Shown here one piece after another: positions 31,413-42,110 of a stretch of 64,000 nucleotides of DNA. The stretch lies in NCBI GenBank assembly GCA_004843345.1, contig CP039460.1, positions 449,501-513,500 of the forward strand. Direction: 5' to 3'. How positions within the stretch are numbered: the first letter of the stretch is position 1; each line of letters begins with the position of its first letter. A program made the translations under genes and the position numbers. Source of the DNA: Acetobacteraceae bacterium. GTDB lineage: Bacteria > Pseudomonadota > Alphaproteobacteria > Acetobacterales > Acetobacteraceae. The notes beneath the pieces are model-generated. The model was not told the origin of the DNA and did not search any database. It worked only from the letters and a program-made list of their open reading frames with translations.

Positions 31413-31805
31413 TTAAACGCGACGGCGTTTACGTGGACGACAGCCGTTGTGAGGAACAGGTGTCAAATCACGAATCATCGTGATCACAAATCCAACAGAC
31501 TGCAACGCACGAAGTGCACTTTCACGGCCTGAACCTGGACCGCAAACTTCAACCTCTAGGGTTTCCATACCATGCTCACGTGCTTTGCGACCAGCATCCT
31601 CTGCGGCCAACTGAGCAGCATAAGGTGTAGACTTGCGGGAACCCTTAAAACCCTGCTGACCAGAAGAAGACCATGAAATAGCATTCCCCTGGGCATCACT
31701 GATGGTGATCATTGTATTGTTAAATGTTGACAATACATGAGCAACACCAGAAGTAATATTTTTTCGCTCTCTGCGACGAACTCGCGTAGATGCTGGCTTA
31801 GCCAT
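31413..31805 (-). CDS. rpsK: 30S ribosomal protein S11
   Basis: Part of the 30S platform that contacts mRNA and 16S rRNA in the decoding region. The 130 residues contain the family segments [20 protein letters not shown] and [14 protein letters not shown] and end in the basic tail [13 protein letters not shown]. It lies 59 nt downstream of rpsM in the alpha cluster. Confidence 0.98.
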   Translation of the reverse strand: MAKPASTRVRRRERKNITSGVAHVLSTFNNTMITISDAQGNAISWSSSGQQGFKGSRKSTPYAAQLAAEDAGRKAREHGMETLEVEVCGPGSGRESALRALQSVGFVITMIRDLTPVPHNGCRPRKRRRV

Positions 31806-31864
31806 ATATTAAATCCGTATATCCTGAATTAAGACCCACAACGGGGTCACAAAAAACCTATCCC

Positions 31865-32242
31865 TTAACGGGTCACTTTCTTCTTACCTGCAATCGCAAC
31901 GGCTTTACCTTTACGAGTACGGGCATTTGTATGTGTACGCTGTCCACGAACAGGGAGACGACGGCGGTGACGCAATCCTCTATAAGACCCCAAGTCCATC
32001 AGACGCTTAATGCTCATCGCAGTTTCACGACGAAGGTCACCTTCCACACGGACGGACTCATCGATCTCTGTACGAATCGCAGCGACTTCATCGTCACTTA
32101 GTTCATTCACTCGTTTCTGAGCAGGAATCTCCAATTTCTTGCAGATTGCATCCGCTGTTGTTGCACCAACACCATAAATGTAGCGAAGAGCAATGCACAC
32201 TCGCTTATTTGTTGGAATATTTACGCCAGCAATACGCGCCAC
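31865..32242 (-). CDS. rpsM: 30S ribosomal protein S13
   Basis: Head protein of the small subunit that contacts P-site tRNA and the 50S subunit. The 125 residues begin [15 protein letters not shown] and have the helix-two-turn-helix region ([17 protein letters not shown]) and the [22 protein letters not shown] tail region. It is the first gene of the alpha cluster, separated from adk by 261 bp that hold a promoter. Confidence 0.98.
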   Translation of the reverse strand: MARIAGVNIPTNKRVCIALRYIYGVGATTADAICKKLEIPAQKRVNELSDDEVAAIRTEIDESVRVEGDLRRETAMSIKRLMDLGSYRGLRHRRRLPVRGQRTHTNARTRKGKAVAIAGKKKVTR

Positions 32243-32370
32243 GCTTTATCTCCCTTAATTTTAAGGCGGTATTATTTACGCCAAAATTTAAATTCACCAT
32301 CAAACTCTTAAAAACATTAAACGCAGAATACTATACAACCACGCCATTAGAATAAAAAAGGGTCAAAGCC

Positions 32371-32399
32371 CGAATATATTCCTCTGCTTAAAAAGTCAA
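32371..32399 (-). promoter_or_regulatory. Candidate promoter of rpsM-rpsK-rpoA-rplQ
   Basis: On the minus strand TTGACT (32394-32399) is followed after 17 nt by TATTCG (32371-32376), overlapping a TATATT that would give a 15-nt spacer. The -35 is near consensus. It predicts a leader of over 100 nt before rpsM, long enough for translational feedback control. The rest of the adk-rpsM spacer shows nothing else. Confidence 0.5.
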
Positions 32400-32503
32400 T
32401 CTCTCTTTTTCTATGAACCGTTACGAAAACGACACATATTTTATCTTTTTTACAAACATTTTACTGTTTGAAAAAATACTCCCCCCACTTTTCCTAAATA
32501 AAA

Positions 32504-33079
32504 TCAGGAAAAAATTTCCCCTATTTTCTGCCGAACCACTTCCATCGAAGCAGTGCCGTCAATTTCTTTCAAAAGCTGACGGCTTCTATAATAAGGCAGA
32601 AGAGGCGCTGTTTGTTCTTCGTAAGTACGGAGACGGTCTTTCACAACCTCTTCCCCATCATCGGCCCGCTTAGAACCATCTGCTGCCTTGCGCTCCGCAA
32701 GCCGTTTTAAAATAGCATCATGCGGAACATCCAGAAAAATTACAAAACCAATGGCTTTTTCCAACTTGGATAAAAGCGCATCTAAATCTTTTGCTTGATC
32801 AACATTGCGTGGAAAACCATCTAAAATGAATCCCCTTGCGCAATCCTCTGAAGATAGACGTTTTTCCACCAAGCGCAAAACCAATTCGTCAGAAACCAGT
32901 TTTCCATTATCCACAAGGGCTTTAACTTCTAATCCCAATGGAGTCGCTGAGGCGATTTCTTTACGGAGAATATCCCCTGTTGAAATCGTTGGAATCTGAA
33001 GTTCCTTTGCCAACATTGCGGCCTGTGTCCCTTTTCCAGCACCAGGCGCACCAAGAAAAATAATATTCTTACTTGTCAT
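32504..33079 (-). CDS. adk: Adenylate kinase
   Basis: Converts ATP + AMP to 2 ADP and balances adenine nucleotides. The P-loop GAPGAGKGTQ (about residues 10-19), the STGDILR segment and GFILDGFPRN are all present. The LID is of the short type (RLAERKAADGSKRADD, no zinc-binding cysteines), which explains the 191-residue length. I chose the ATG at 33079 with GAGGA about 8 nt upstream; the longer frame to 33118 would overlap secY. It lies 19 nt after secY, the usual alphaproteobacterial position between secY and rpsM. Confidence 0.96.
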   Translation of the reverse strand: MTSKNIIFLGAPGAGKGTQAAMLAKELQIPTISTGDILRKEIASATPLGLEVKALVDNGKLVSDELVLRLVEKRLSSEDCARGFILDGFPRNVDQAKDLDALLSKLEKAIGFVIFLDVPHDAILKRLAERKAADGSKRADDGEEVVKDRLRTYEEQTAPLLPYYRSRQLLKEIDGTASMEVVRQKIGEIFS

Positions 33080-33098
33080 TTGCAAATCCTCTTTCAAC

Positions 33099-34466
33099 TC
33101 AGTGCTGCTTATTGACAATACGACGTCCTGCCCGACCGCTCTGCTTTTTAATCAAGCCTCTATATTGATGACCAACGAGATGAGACTGAACTTGCGTAAC
33201 AGTATCAATGGTTACCGTTACAATAATGATCAAGCTTGTACCGCCGAAATAAAATGGAACACTATATTTCGTAATTAAAAACTGTGGCAACAGACAGACA
33301 GCTACCAAATAGGCTGCGCCAATCGTTGTTAGACGGGACAAAGTGCTATCAAAATAAGCAGCCGTCTTCGCTCCTGGACGAATCCCCGGAATGAAGCCTC
33401 CCTGCTTTCTCAAATTATCAGCCGTTTCTTCTGGATTAAAAGTTACAGCCGCATAAAAATATGAGAAGAAAATAATCAAGCCTGCATAGGTCAACATATA
33501 AAGGGGACGGCCTTGGGAAAGCTGATGCGAAAGCGTTACCAGCCAAGCAGGAGAAGTATTCGCATCAATCATCCCCGCCAAACTCAACGGTAATAAAAGG
33601 ATAGAAGATGCAAAAATGGGTGGAATAACCCCTGCTGTATTTACTTTAACGGGCAGATGCGAACTATCCCCACCATAAATACGGCGACCAACCTGACGTT
33701 TCGGATATTGAATTACGACACGGAACTGTGCCAACTCCATAAAGACAATAAAAACAATAACAGCTAAGGCCATGGCTAAAAAGGCTGCGATAAAGAAGCC
33801 AGAAATAACCCCCGTCCGCCCCAGCTCAAGTAAACTTGCTGTTGCAGAAGGCAAGCCAGCAACGATACCTGCAAAAATAATCAGCGAAATCCCATTCCCA
33901 ACACCCCGAGAGGTAATCTGCTCCCCAATCCACATCAGGAACATTGAGCCCCCTACGAGGGTCAAAACGCAACTGGAAATAAAGAACATGCCAGGATCAA
34001 TAACCGCACTCTGTCCTGTCGGGCTATGAATAGCCTGCAACCCGATTGCAATCCCATAGGCTTGGAACATGGCAATAAAAAGGGTCAAATAGCGTGTATA
34101 TTGATTAATTTTTTGACGTCCGCTCTCGCCATCCTTCTTCAAGGCTTCCAAAGAAGGGATCGTTGTCGAAAGCAACTGAACGATAATTGAAGCACTAATA
34201 TAGGGCATAATGTTCAAGGCAAAGACAGTCATACGTCCTAATGCCCCCCCAGAGAACATATCAAAAACACCCAAAATGCCAGTTTTTTGTTGGCTTAAAA
34301 TCTGTCCCATAATCATAGGATCAATACCCGGAACAGGAATATACGTTCCAAGGCGATAAATAATTAAGGCGCCCAACGTAAACCAGATACGTTTCTTCAG
34401 CTCAGAAGCCTTAGAAAAAGATTCCATGCTGAGATTGGAAGCGAAATGCTCAGCGGCTGAGACCAT
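33099..34466 (-). CDS. secY: Preprotein translocase subunit SecY
   Basis: The protein-conducting channel of the inner membrane, working with SecE and SecG. The 455 residues contain ten hydrophobic helices, with the family motifs GTYIPVPGIDP near residue 40, the plug and helix 2 region (GALGRMTVFALNIMPYISASI) and the NPEETADNLRKQGGFIPGIRPG segment before the last helices. It ends the spc-type cluster. The 114-nt spacer after rplO carries two perfect stem-loops (see 34492-34569) that could lower its level relative to ribosomal proteins. Confidence 0.98.
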   Translation of the reverse strand: MVSAAEHFASNLSMESFSKASELKKRIWFTLGALIIYRLGTYIPVPGIDPMIMGQILSQQKTGILGVFDMFSGGALGRMTVFALNIMPYISASIIVQLLSTTIPSLEALKKDGESGRQKINQYTRYLTLFIAMFQAYGIAIGLQAIHSPTGQSAVIDPGMFFISSCVLTLVGGSMFLMWIGEQITSRGVGNGISLIIFAGIVAGLPSATASLLELGRTGVISGFFIAAFLAMALAVIVFIVFMELAQFRVVIQYPKRQVGRRIYGGDSSHLPVKVNTAGVIPPIFASSILLLPLSLAGMIDANTSPAWLVTLSHQLSQGRPLYMLTYAGLIIFFSYFYAAVTFNPEETADNLRKQGGFIPGIRPGAKTAAYFDSTLSRLTTIGAAYLVAVCLLPQFLITKYSVPFYFGGTSLIIIVTVTIDTVTQVQSHLVGHQYRGLIKKQSGRAGRRIVNKQH

Positions 34467-34491
34467 ATCTCTATATACCTTTCATAAAAGA

Positions 34492-34569
34492 GAGCGTTTG
34501 CAGAAACTGCCTGCGAAACGCTCCCTTAATGCATCATAAATGCTAATATGCGCAATACATATTAGCATT
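34492..34569 (-). other. Two tandem stem-loops between rplO and secY
   Basis: The first pairs GAGCGTTT (34492-34499) with AAACGCTC (34516-34523). The second is a perfect 12-bp stem (34539-34550 with 34558-34569) around a 7-nt loop. Neither is followed by a clear T-run on the minus strand, so attenuation, RNase processing or mRNA stabilisation fits better than full termination. Confidence 0.6.
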
Positions 34570-34580
34570 GCCTAAAGAAA

Positions 34581-35072
34581 TTAGGCGTTTTCCTCTGCAG
34601 CCGGAACATTCAATGTTTTCACTGAACCCCCAGCCTTTTCAACAGCAGCAATCGCTGCAGCTGATGCACCAGCAACTTCGAAATCAACTTTAGCACTGAT
34701 TTCACCGCGTGCAAGCAAACGAACGCCTGCCAGTTTTTTACGGGAGCTAACAAGCCCAGCTGCTTTCAAAGATTCGAAATTAACCAATTTCCCCTTCTCA
34801 AGCTTGCCCTCTTCAAGCGCCTGAGAAACGACGTTTAGGTTAATGATTGCATATTCCTTACGGAAGATGTTCACAAAGCCACGTTTTGGCATACGGCGAT
34901 AAATAGGAAGCTGACCACCTTCAAAGCCATTAATGGCGACACCTGAACGTGCCTTCTGCCCTTTATGACCTGAACCAGAAGTCTTTCCCTTGCCGGAACC
35001 AATACCACGGCCAACCCTTTTGGCACGATAATGTGCGCCTGGGTTATCACGTAGTTCGTTTAACTTAACCAT
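34581..35072 (-). CDS. rplO: 50S ribosomal protein L15
   Basis: Late-assembling 23S rRNA-binding protein. The 163 residues contain the Gly-rich, basic N-terminal signature ([20 protein letters not shown], about residues 18-37) and the [17 protein letters not shown] segment. Its start overlaps the end of rpmD by 8 nt, indicating translational coupling. Its 3' side is followed by the double hairpin before secY. Confidence 0.97.
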   Translation of the reverse strand: MVKLNELRDNPGAHYRAKRVGRGIGSGKGKTSGSGHKGQKARSGVAINGFEGGQLPIYRRMPKRGFVNIFRKEYAIINLNVVSQALEEGKLEKGKLVNFESLKAAGLVSSRKKLAGVRLLARGEISAKVDFEVAGASAAAIAAVEKAGGSVKTLNVPAAEENA

Positions 35073-35277
35073 GATTCTCCACTTTCACTAAATGCGCGAC
35101 AACACGAATCATGCCACGGATGGCAGGTGTGTCTTCGAGCTCGCGAACAGCACCAATCCGGCGAAGTCCTAGGCCTCTCATAGCTTCGGCTTGACCTGGT
35201 TTGGAACGAATTAAGGAACCAGTGCGAATAACACGCACTTTTCCAGCTTCAACAGGAGGTAATTGTTTTTTAGCCAT
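35065..35277 (-). CDS. rpmD: 50S ribosomal protein L30
   Basis: A 70-residue L30, slightly longer than the usual ~60 because of an N-terminal extension ([13 protein letters not shown]). The core [20 protein letters not shown] and GLGLRRIG is clear. It overlaps both neighbours, rpsE upstream and rplO downstream, by 8 nt each, so the three are translated in coupled fashion. Confidence 0.95.
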   Translation of the reverse strand: MAKKQLPPVEAGKVRVIRTGSLIRSKPGQAEAMRGLGLRRIGAVRELEDTPAIRGMIRVVAHLVKVENHG

Positions 35278-35848
35278 TTTTCACCTCTGCTGCCGCTTCT
35301 TTATCCGCTGCATTTGAACCACGGAAAAGCTGAGAGATCTTCTTACCACGACGCTGTGCAACCTGACGTGGGCTATCAGCGTTTGCCAATGCCTCAAAAG
35401 TTGCCTTAATCATGTTATGAGGATTGCGGCTGCCAAGGCATTTTGCAACAACGTCACTCACACCAAGGCTTTCAAAAACCGCACGCATTGGACCACCAGC
35501 GATGATCCCTGTACCTGCTGGCGCAGCACGCAACACAACTTTACCCGCACCATAGTGACCTTCAAGATCATAATGAAGCGTACGACCGTCTTTCATAGAA
35601 ACACGAATCATATTTTTACGAGCACGTTCAGTTGCTTTACGGATGGCTTCAGGAACTTCCCTTGCCTTACCCGCACCGTAACCAACACGGCCTTTCTGAT
35701 CACCAACAACCACCAAAGCAGCAAAAGCGAAACGGCGTCCGCCCTTAACAACTTTTGCAACACGGTTAATGGTGACTAACTTATCAATGACATCGTCGGC
35801 CTGTTCTGCTTTAGCCCGACCGCGTCCTTCTCTGGGTTCACGTACCAT
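35270..35848 (-). CDS. rpsE: 30S ribosomal protein S5
   Basis: Small-subunit body protein that helps maintain decoding accuracy and mRNA unwinding. The 192 residues hold the dsRNA-binding-like domain ([38 protein letters not shown]) and the second domain with [19 protein letters not shown]. It lies 12 nt after rplR and overlaps rpmD. Confidence 0.98.
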   Translation of the reverse strand: MVREPREGRGRAKAEQADDVIDKLVTINRVAKVVKGGRRFAFAALVVVGDQKGRVGYGAGKAREVPEAIRKATERARKNMIRVSMKDGRTLHYDLEGHYGAGKVVLRAAPAGTGIIAGGPMRAVFESLGVSDVVAKCLGSRNPHNMIKATFEALANADSPRQVAQRRGKKISQLFRGSNAADKEAAAEVKNG

Positions 35849-35860
35849 AATTTATTCTCC

Positions 35861-36223
35861 TTAGAAGGACAGCCCCTTTTCGCGAGCCGCATCAGCCAAA
35901 GCTTTGACACGACCATGATATAAATAAGACCCGCGATCAAAAACGACCTCTTTGACACCTACTTTCAAAGCACGTTCAGCAACAAGCTGACCTACTTTGG
36001 TTGCGGCATCAATGTTTGAGCCTTTTGAAGCTTCTGCACGGAATTCTTTATCCAAGCTAGAAGCACTTGCGAGTGTCTTTCCTTGCGCATCGTCAATAAT
36101 CTGAGCATGAATGTTCAGGTTAGAACGAAAAACAGAAAGACGAGGACGTCCGTTCGCTTTTTTTCTTAATTGAAAACGAAGGCGGTCACGACGACGATGC
36201 CGCGTTTCTTGCAATGATGCCAT
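35861..36223 (-). CDS. rplR: 50S ribosomal protein L18
   Basis: Binds 5S rRNA together with L5. The 120 residues end with the family motif [20 protein letters not shown] and contain [20 protein letters not shown]. Its ATG overlaps the rplF stop codon (TAATG), so it is translationally coupled to rplF. Confidence 0.98.
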   Translation of the reverse strand: MASLQETRHRRRDRLRFQLRKKANGRPRLSVFRSNLNIHAQIIDDAQGKTLASASSLDKEFRAEASKGSNIDAATKVGQLVAERALKVGVKEVVFDRGSYLYHGRVKALADAAREKGLSF

Positions 36224-36759
36224 TACTTCTTCTTACCTTCCTTACGCAACAGAACCTCATTCTCATAGCGAACACCCTTACCTTTATAAGGCTCAGGTTT
36301 GCGGAAGTTACGAAGGTCAACAGCAATCTGTCCGACACGCTGTTTATCATTCCCTTCGACCACAATAGCTGTTGGACGTGGCACTGTAATCTTAATATCA
36401 TCTGGAACGGGATAAATGACGTCATGGGAGAACCCAAGATTCATCACTAAGTTTTTCCCCTGCACAGCGGCACGGAAACCTGTTCCTTGAATTTCAAGCG
36501 CTTTTGTAAAGCCTGTTGTAACACCCGTGACCATATTTGCGATCAATGCACGGGTTGTCCCCCACATTGCGCCAGCAGGACCGCGGCGCTTCGCCAAAGG
36601 CTCAACGACAACGCTACCATCTTCAACTTTAACAGAAACCTCTGAAGAAAGGGCTAAAGAGAGTTCACCTCTTTTACCTTTAACTTTGCAAAGATTATCT
36701 TTAATTTCTACGCTCACACCATCTGGGAGAGCTACGGCGTTTTTACCTACTCGTGACAT
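36223..36759 (-). CDS. rplF: 50S ribosomal protein L6
   Basis: Large-subunit protein near the factor-binding site. The 178 residues form two homologous halves, with [15 protein letters not shown] at the start and the C-terminal signature [15 protein letters not shown]. It follows rpsH by 11 nt and is coupled to rplR. Confidence 0.98.
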   Translation of the reverse strand: MSRVGKNAVALPDGVSVEIKDNLCKVKGKRGELSLALSSEVSVKVEDGSVVVEPLAKRRGPAGAMWGTTRALIANMVTGVTTGFTKALEIQGTGFRAAVQGKNLVMNLGFSHDVIYPVPDDIKITVPRPTAIVVEGNDKQRVGQIAVDLRNFRKPEPYKGKGVRYENEVLLRKEGKKK

Positions 36760-36770
36760 AAATTCCCTCC

Positions 36771-37169
36771 TTAGAAAACGCGGCAGAGAATTTCGCCGCC
36801 AACATTGGCTGCGCGAGCTTCGTTATTTGAGAGAACGCCTTGCGGTGTGGAAAGGACGGAAATACCAAGTCCTGCACAAACACGAGGAAGTTCTTTAATT
36901 GGGGAATAGACCCGGCGACTTGGTTTTGAAACGCGTGTAATCTTACGAATTACAGGCTGTTCACCAGAATATTTCAACTCAACACGGAGCTGATTGACGC
37001 CTTTGCGCACTTCTTCTGTTGAAAAACCACGAATATAACCTTCGCGCTGCAACACAGCCAAAACACTTGCACGAAATTTGGAAGCAGGTACGACACAAAC
37101 TTTGTGACCAGCTTTCTGCGCATTGCGAATGCGGGTAAGCATATCCCCCAAGGGATCAGACATTGCCAT
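36771..37169 (-). CDS. rpsH: 30S ribosomal protein S8
   Basis: Primary 16S rRNA-binding protein; in E. coli it represses the spc operon by binding the rplE leader. The 132 residues start [18 protein letters not shown] and end with the conserved [19 protein letters not shown]. It follows rpsN by 15 nt. Confidence 0.98.
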   Translation of the reverse strand: MAMSDPLGDMLTRIRNAQKAGHKVCVVPASKFRASVLAVLQREGYIRGFSTEEVRKGVNQLRVELKYSGEQPVIRKITRVSKPSRRVYSPIKELPRVCAGLGISVLSTPQGVLSNNEARAANVGGEILCRVF

Positions 37170-37184
37170 CTTATAAGCCTCTTA

Positions 37185-37490
37185 TTACCAGCTGGACTTC
37201 GTTAGACCAGGAATCTGGCCTGAGGAAGCAAGATCCCGCAAAGCGATACGGGACATACGGAATTTACGATAGTTCGCACGCGAACGACCAGAAATCTCAC
37301 AACGCAAACGGACACGTGTTGCAGAACCGTTGCGAGGAAGACTCGCTAATTTCATTGTTGCTTCAAAACGATCCTCAATAGGAAGGTTACGATCGTAAAT
37401 TGTTTTTTTAAGAGCATCGCGCTTTGCACGATCGCGCTGAGACATCGCAGCGCGTCTATTATTCCGGTTAACTGCCGAAAGTTTTGCCAT
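37185..37490 (-). CDS. rpsN: 30S ribosomal protein S14
   Basis: Head protein of the small subunit. I set the start at the ATG at 37490 ([18 protein letters not shown]), giving the 101 residues of the long, zinc-free S14 type; the frame is open further upstream to 37562 but that extension is not family-like. No CxxC motif is present, so this is the C-minus paralogue. The C-terminal [19 protein letters not shown] is diagnostic. Confidence 0.96.
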   Translation of the reverse strand: MAKLSAVNRNNRRAAMSQRDRAKRDALKKTIYDRNLPIEDRFEATMKLASLPRNGSATRVRLRCEISGRSRANYRKFRMSRIALRDLASSGQIPGLTKSSW

Positions 37491-37595
37491 ATATTTTTCT
37501 CCTAGAACCTTTCGGAAAATTCCGAGGGTTTTCTCTGGCGCTCCGTTTAACCGGAGCCCCATTATCTTATCTTAAAAGCGTAAGTTAGAAAACCC

Positions 37596-38159
37596 TTAAG
37601 CCGTAAATGGCATATTAAAGGCTTTTAACAACGCATGTGCCTCTTTGTTATCTTTTGTAGATGTAACAAAGATGACATCCATTCCCCGAACAGAATCGAC
37701 TTTATCATAGTCAATTTCTGGGAAAATGATTTGCTCTTTAAGACCTAGTGCGTAGTTCCCATTTCCATCGAAGCCTTTTTTAGAAGACAATCCACGGAAA
37801 TCACGGATACGAGGCATCGCAATATTGATGAAACGGTCGAGGAATTCATACATTCTCTCCCCTCTCAATGTTACCATGCAACCAATAGGAAGACCTTCAC
37901 GGATTTTAAATCCAGCGATAGCCTTACGTGCACGGGTTTTAACGGCTTTCTGACCTGCAATTAAGGTCATATCTGCAACAGCAGCGTCCAGTTTCTTCTG
38001 GTCTGCAGCGGCTTCACCGACACCCATGTTAAGAACAATTTTCTCAAGGCGAGGAATTTGCATTTCATTTTTGAATGAAAATTCTTCCTTCAGCTTCGAA
38101 CGGATTTCGCGCTTATACAGATCATATAAACGTGGCGCAGAAGCATTTTTGTCTGACAT
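37596..38159 (-). CDS. rplE: 50S ribosomal protein L5
   Basis: Binds 5S rRNA and contacts S13 and P-site tRNA across the subunits. The start at 38159 ([11 protein letters not shown]) has AAGGGG a few nt upstream, just after the rplX stop; the longer frame to 38222 lies inside rplX. This gives 187 residues with [33 protein letters not shown] and [17 protein letters not shown]. Confidence 0.97.
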   Translation of the reverse strand: MSDKNASAPRLYDLYKREIRSKLKEEFSFKNEMQIPRLEKIVLNMGVGEAAADQKKLDAAVADMTLIAGQKAVKTRARKAIAGFKIREGLPIGCMVTLRGERMYEFLDRFINIAMPRIRDFRGLSSKKGFDGNGNYALGLKEQIIFPEIDYDKVDSVRGMDVIFVTSTKDNKEAHALLKAFNMPFTA

Positions 38160-38169
38160 TTCTTGCCCC

Positions 38170-38487
38170 TTAGACATCAATGACTTCACCAGTGGCTTTG
38201 GCAATACGTACTTTCTTGCCATCTTCCACGCGGAAACCTACTTTTGTAGGCTTATCCGTTTTTGGATCAATCAATTTAAGATTGGAAAGATCGATAGGCA
38301 TTGCTTTTTCAACAATCCCCCCACCTTCACCCATACGATTTGGCTTGCTGTGACGCTTTGCTAAAGCAGCGCCTTCAACAACAGCTTTGCCTTCTTTAGG
38401 CAAAACTTTTAGAACTTTACCGCGGTGACCACGGGATTTACCCGTGATAACCAAAACAGTATCGTCTTTTTTAATACGTGCAGCCAT
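38170..38487 (-). CDS. rplX: 50S ribosomal protein L24
   Basis: Assembly-initiating 23S rRNA-binding protein near the tunnel exit. The 105 residues contain the KOW motif ([20 protein letters not shown], about residues 5-24). It follows rplN after 2 nt and is separated from the rplE start by 10 nt. Confidence 0.97.
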   Translation of the reverse strand: MAARIKKDDTVLVITGKSRGHRGKVLKVLPKEGKAVVEGAALAKRHSKPNRMGEGGGIVEKAMPIDLSNLKLIDPKTDKPTKVGFRVEDGKKVRIAKATGEVIDV

Positions 38488-38489
38488 TT

Positions 38490-38858
38490 TTATAGCACCT
38501 CCGGAGCCAATGAAATAATTTTCATGAATTTCTTAGCTCTGAGCTCACGAACAACTGGGCCAAAAATACGCGTGCCGATTGGTTCGGCCTGTTTGTTCAA
38601 AAGAACCGCAGCATTTTTGTCAAAACGGATGGTAGAACCATCAGCACGGCGCACAGGATAAGATGTGCGCACGATAACTGCCTGATGAACATCACCTTTT
38701 TTCACTTTTCCGCGAGGAATGGCCTCTTTAACGGAAACAACGATGATATCCCCGACAGAAGCGCTTTTACGCTTTGATCCGCCAAGAACTTTAATGCACT
38801 GAACACGGCGGGCACCTGAATTATCGGCAACCTCAAGATTAGATTCAACAATAATCAT
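38490..38858 (-). CDS. rplN: 50S ribosomal protein L14
   Basis: Contacts 16S rRNA in an intersubunit bridge. The 122 residues begin [20 protein letters not shown] and contain the signature [20 protein letters not shown]. Its ATG overlaps the rpsQ stop by 4 nt, indicating coupling. Confidence 0.98.
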   Translation of the reverse strand: MIIVESNLEVADNSGARRVQCIKVLGGSKRKSASVGDIIVVSVKEAIPRGKVKKGDVHQAVIVRTSYPVRRADGSTIRFDKNAAVLLNKQAEPIGTRIFGPVVRELRAKKFMKIISLAPEVL

Positions 38859-39124
38859 GCCGTTTTCTCCTCAGATGCAGCCAAAGGCTGATCATTGCGG
38901 AAAATCACTTTCCAAGTTTTACGCTTGGAAATAGGTGCACATTCTTCAATACGAACGATATCACCAACGTGACATTCGTTTGCAGGATCATGCGCCGCAT
39001 ATTTTTTAGAGCGACGAATGAACTTTTTATACAAAGGATGCTTAATCCGACGGTCAACGAGAACCGTAACGGTTTTATCCATCCTGTCACCGGTTACCCG
39101 GCCAGTTAAGACGCGTTTAGGCAA
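38855..39124 (-). CDS. rpsQ: 30S ribosomal protein S17
   Basis: Primary 16S rRNA-binding protein with an OB fold. The 89 residues show [20 protein letters not shown] and the family signature [18 protein letters not shown]. It lies 12 nt after rpmC and overlaps rplN. Confidence 0.98.
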   Translation of the reverse strand: MPKRVLTGRVTGDRMDKTVTVLVDRRIKHPLYKKFIRRSKKYAAHDPANECHVGDIVRIEECAPISKRKTWKVIFRNDQPLAASEEKTA

Positions 39125-39136
39125 GTAACCTCTCCT

Positions 39137-39391
39137 CTATGACTGGGCTGCAGACGCTTTAGGCGCTGCGCTATTATTTTTTCTACGTTCTTCACCAAGA
39201 AGCAACTTAATACGAGCAACAGCTTTGCGAACAACTGCAATTTCTGCAGTACTTTCCTGCTGACTGGTTGCAAGACGGAAACGCTGGTTAATTTGCTCTT
39301 TTTTAAGTTCAACCAACAAAGCCCGCAATTCATCAACGCTCTTGCCACGAAGTTCTTCAATTTTATAGGTATCAGCCTTAATTTTACTCAT
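39137..39391 (-). CDS. rpmC: 50S ribosomal protein L29
   Basis: Tunnel-exit protein that helps dock trigger factor and SRP. The 84 residues include the core [20 protein letters not shown] and the arginine-rich [11 protein letters not shown] end, plus a short Ala/Ser tail. Its ATG overlaps the rplP stop codon by 4 nt (ATGA). Confidence 0.96.
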   Translation of the reverse strand: MSKIKADTYKIEELRGKSVDELRALLVELKKEQINQRFRLATSQQESTAEIAVVRKAVARIKLLLGEERRKNNSAAPKASAAQS

Positions 39392-39807
39392 GAACCTTCT
39401 CCTAAACGGCTGACAAACTTAGTTTTAATCGGTAACTTAGCCGCCGCTAAAGAAAAAGCCAAGCGAGCAGTTTCAGGTGAGACACCTTCAATCTCGAAAA
39501 GGATTCTTCCTGGTTTCACACGTGCAGCCCAATATTCTGGACTACCTTTACCAGATCCCATACGGACCTCAGCTGGCTTAGCTGTTACCGGAAGGTCTGG
39601 GAAAATTCTAATCCAGACACGTCCAGCACGCTTCATCGCACGTGTAATCGCACGACGGGCAGCCTCAATCTGACGAGCTGTAATTCTTTCAGGCTCTAAA
39701 GCCTTCAAACCGTAAGTCCCAAAGTTTAAACGCGTACCCCCCTTGGCCATGCCATGAATACGCCCTTTGCGAACCTTACGAAACTTGGTACGCTTTGGAG
39801 AAAGCAT
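39388..39807 (-). CDS. rplP: 50S ribosomal protein L16
   Basis: Sits near the A-site tRNA and the peptidyl transferase centre. The 139 residues begin [19 protein letters not shown] and contain [20 protein letters not shown] and [18 protein letters not shown]. It is coupled to rpmC and follows rpsC by 29 nt. Confidence 0.98.
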   Translation of the reverse strand: MLSPKRTKFRKVRKGRIHGMAKGGTRLNFGTYGLKALEPERITARQIEAARRAITRAMKRAGRVWIRIFPDLPVTAKPAEVRMGSGKGSPEYWAARVKPGRILFEIEGVSPETARLAFSLAAAKLPIKTKFVSRLGEGS

Positions 39808-39836
39808 AATCTATATTCCTATACTAGTATCTGCAA

Positions 39837-40514
39837 TCAGCGCTGCGGAGCTTGTTCAGCTGCCTTGCGATCTTGCGCTTGCGGATCATGACCGAGAACT
39901 TCACCTTTGAAGATCCAGACCTTCACACCACAAGCCCCATAAGTTGTTTGTGCTGTTGCTGTGCCGTAATCAATATCTGCACGGAGTGTATGCAATGGCA
40001 CACGACCTTCACGATATTTCTCATCACGGGCAATCTCTGCACCACCAAGACGACCACTACAGGTAATACGAATACCTTGAGCGCCAAGACGCATAGCAGA
40101 CTGAATAGCACGTTTCATCGCACGACGAAATGCCACACGACGTTCAAGTTGCTGTGCAATATTTTCAGCAACCAATGTCGCATCGATTTCAGGCTTGCGG
40201 ATCTCAACAATGTTAAGGGAGACATCGGCCTTGGTCATACGACTTAGATCTTTACGAAGTGTATCGATGTCTTGACCTTTTTTACCGATAATCACACCAG
40301 GACGAGCTGCATAAATTGTAACGCGTGGCTTTTTAGCTGGGCGTTCAATCACAATACGAGAAACTCCCGCACCTGAAAGTTTCTTACGCAAAAACTCTCT
40401 TAGTTTGATATCTTCATGAAGCTGTTTTGCATAGGTCTCACCCGCGTACCAACGGCTATCCCAAGTACGGTTAATCCCTAAACGCAGTCCAACTGGATTT
40501 ACTTTATGTCCCAT
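39837..40514 (-). CDS. rpsC: 30S ribosomal protein S3
   Basis: Part of the mRNA entry helicase of the ribosome. The 225 residues start [20 protein letters not shown], with a KH domain ([20 protein letters not shown]) and the S3 C-terminal domain ([20 protein letters not shown]). It follows rplV by 3 nt. Confidence 0.98.
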   Translation of the reverse strand: MGHKVNPVGLRLGINRTWDSRWYAGETYAKQLHEDIKLREFLRKKLSGAGVSRIVIERPAKKPRVTIYAARPGVIIGKKGQDIDTLRKDLSRMTKADVSLNIVEIRKPEIDATLVAENIAQQLERRVAFRRAMKRAIQSAMRLGAQGIRITCSGRLGGAEIARDEKYREGRVPLHTLRADIDYGTATAQTTYGACGVKVWIFKGEVLGHDPQAQDRKAAEQAPQR

Positions 40515-40517
40515 ATC

Positions 40518-40973
40518 TTAGGCTGCCTTTTTTTCTGTAGAGTCAGAAGAGGTTGCAGGAGACTTTTTAGAGCCACGAGGTGCTTTCACAAGGTCTTGAC
40601 CTTCTGGAACTTCCTCAACAACAATCATCAAATGACTGAAAAACTTTTGAATACCACCAGCACGGCCACGAGCACGAGCGTGGAAACGCTTCATCACAAG
40701 CGCCTTGCCAACTTCTGCACGGCGAACGACCAAACGATCAACATCTAGCTGATGGTTGTTCTCGGCGTTAGCAATCGCACTTTCCAGAACCTTTTTAACA
40801 GTCTGAGCAATACGACGACGTGAGAATGTCAAAGTATCCAGTGCCTTTTCAGCAGTCTGATTGCGAATAACTTTTGCAACTTCATTAAGTTTGCGAGGGC
40901 TAACCCTTAGGTTGCGCAACACGGCTTGAGCCTGATTGGAAGGCAAAGCGCGGGGAGCTTTTTGTTTACCCAT
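40518..40973 (-). CDS. rplV: 50S ribosomal protein L22
   Basis: Lines the nascent-peptide tunnel. The 151 residues contain [20 protein letters not shown] and the C-terminal hairpin region ([20 protein letters not shown]), then a Ser/Lys-rich tail of about 35 residues that exceeds the E. coli protein. It lies 6 nt after rpsS. Confidence 0.97.
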   Translation of the reverse strand: MGKQKAPRALPSNQAQAVLRNLRVSPRKLNEVAKVIRNQTAEKALDTLTFSRRRIAQTVKKVLESAIANAENNHQLDVDRLVVRRAEVGKALVMKRFHARARGRAGGIQKFFSHLMIVVEEVPEGQDLVKAPRGSKKSPATSSDSTEKKAA

Positions 40974-40979
40974 AATGAA

Positions 40980-41258
40980 TTATCCCCTCTTTGCTTTCTT
41001 ATCAGCACCATGCCCCGTATAAGTACGAGTTGGTGAGAATTCACCAAATTTATGGCCAACCATATTTTCAGTGACCTGAACAGGCAAAAATTTACGCCCA
41101 TTATAAACACCGAAAGTTAAGCCAACGAACTGAGGAAGAATTGTCGACCGGCGAGACCAGATCTTAATAACTTCATTGCGGCCAGATGCTCTGGCAGCCT
41201 CAGCTTTTGCAAAAAGATACCCGTCCACAAACGGGCCTTTCCAGACGGAACGTGCCAT
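40980..41258 (-). CDS. rpsS: 30S ribosomal protein S19
   Basis: Head protein that contacts S13 and the A-site side. The 92 residues start [15 protein letters not shown] and carry the signature of the family, [19 protein letters not shown]. It lies 13 nt after rplB. Confidence 0.98.
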   Translation of the reverse strand: MARSVWKGPFVDGYLFAKAEAARASGRNEVIKIWSRRSTILPQFVGLTFGVYNGRKFLPVQVTENMVGHKFGEFSPTRTYTGHGADKKAKRG

Positions 41259-41271
41259 CTTTTAAAACTCC

Positions 41272-42102
41272 TTATTTACCCGTTTTACGACGACGGATGA
41301 TCAAGCGATCAGTTTTCTTGTTATTGCGGGTCTTGTAGCCCTTGGTTGGTTTACCCCAAGGTGTCACAGGATGACGGCCACCAGATGTACGCCCTTCACC
41401 ACCACCGTGTGGATGGTCAACAGGGTTCATGACAACGCCTCGGTTATGAGGGCGGCGTCCTTTCCATCTTTGACGACCAGCTTTACCCAAGCTCTGATTC
41501 ATGTTGTCAGGGTTGGAAACTGCACCAACCGTTGCCATGCATTCAGCACGAACAAGACGTAATTCACCGGACTGAAGTTTTAACTGTGCATAACCGCTGT
41601 CTTTACCGACTAACTGAGCATATGTACCAGCTGAACGTGCAAGCTTTCCACCTGCGCCCTGCTTTAGCTCAATATTATGGACGATTGTACCAACAGGCAT
41701 GGAACGCAATGGCATTGCATTACCTGGTTTTGCATCCACTTTTTCGCCAGCAATAACTTTATCACCAACTTGCAAACGCTGAGGCGCAAGAATGTAAGCA
41801 AGCTCACCATCCTCATAACGCAACAATGCGATAAAGGCTGTACGATTTGGATCATATTCAATCCGTTCGATTTCAGCAGAAACATCATATTTCTGACGAC
41901 GAAAATCAACAAGACGATATGCTTTTTTATGCCCACCACCACGGAAACGAACTGTGATATGACCGTGATTATTACGTCCACCTGTTGAAGTTTTACCTTC
42001 AGTCAAGGTTTTGACGGGCTTACCCTTCCACAGAGCACTGCGGTCAATAAGAACCGTACCGCGGTTACTGGGAGTTGTAGGGTTAAAATGTTTTAATGCC
42101 AT
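41272..42102 (-). CDS. rplB: 50S ribosomal protein L2
   Basis: Essential for subunit joining and peptidyl transferase function. The 276 residues include [18 protein letters not shown] and the highly conserved C-terminal segment [19 protein letters not shown], with the histidine linked to catalysis. It lies 8 nt after rplW. Confidence 0.98.
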   Translation of the reverse strand: MALKHFNPTTPSNRGTVLIDRSALWKGKPVKTLTEGKTSTGGRNNHGHITVRFRGGGHKKAYRLVDFRRQKYDVSAEIERIEYDPNRTAFIALLRYEDGELAYILAPQRLQVGDKVIAGEKVDAKPGNAMPLRSMPVGTIVHNIELKQGAGGKLARSAGTYAQLVGKDSGYAQLKLQSGELRLVRAECMATVGAVSNPDNMNQSLGKAGRQRWKGRRPHNRGVVMNPVDHPHGGGEGRTSGGRHPVTPWGKPTKGYKTRNNKKTDRLIIRRRKTGK

Positions 42103-42110
42103 TTGAAAAC

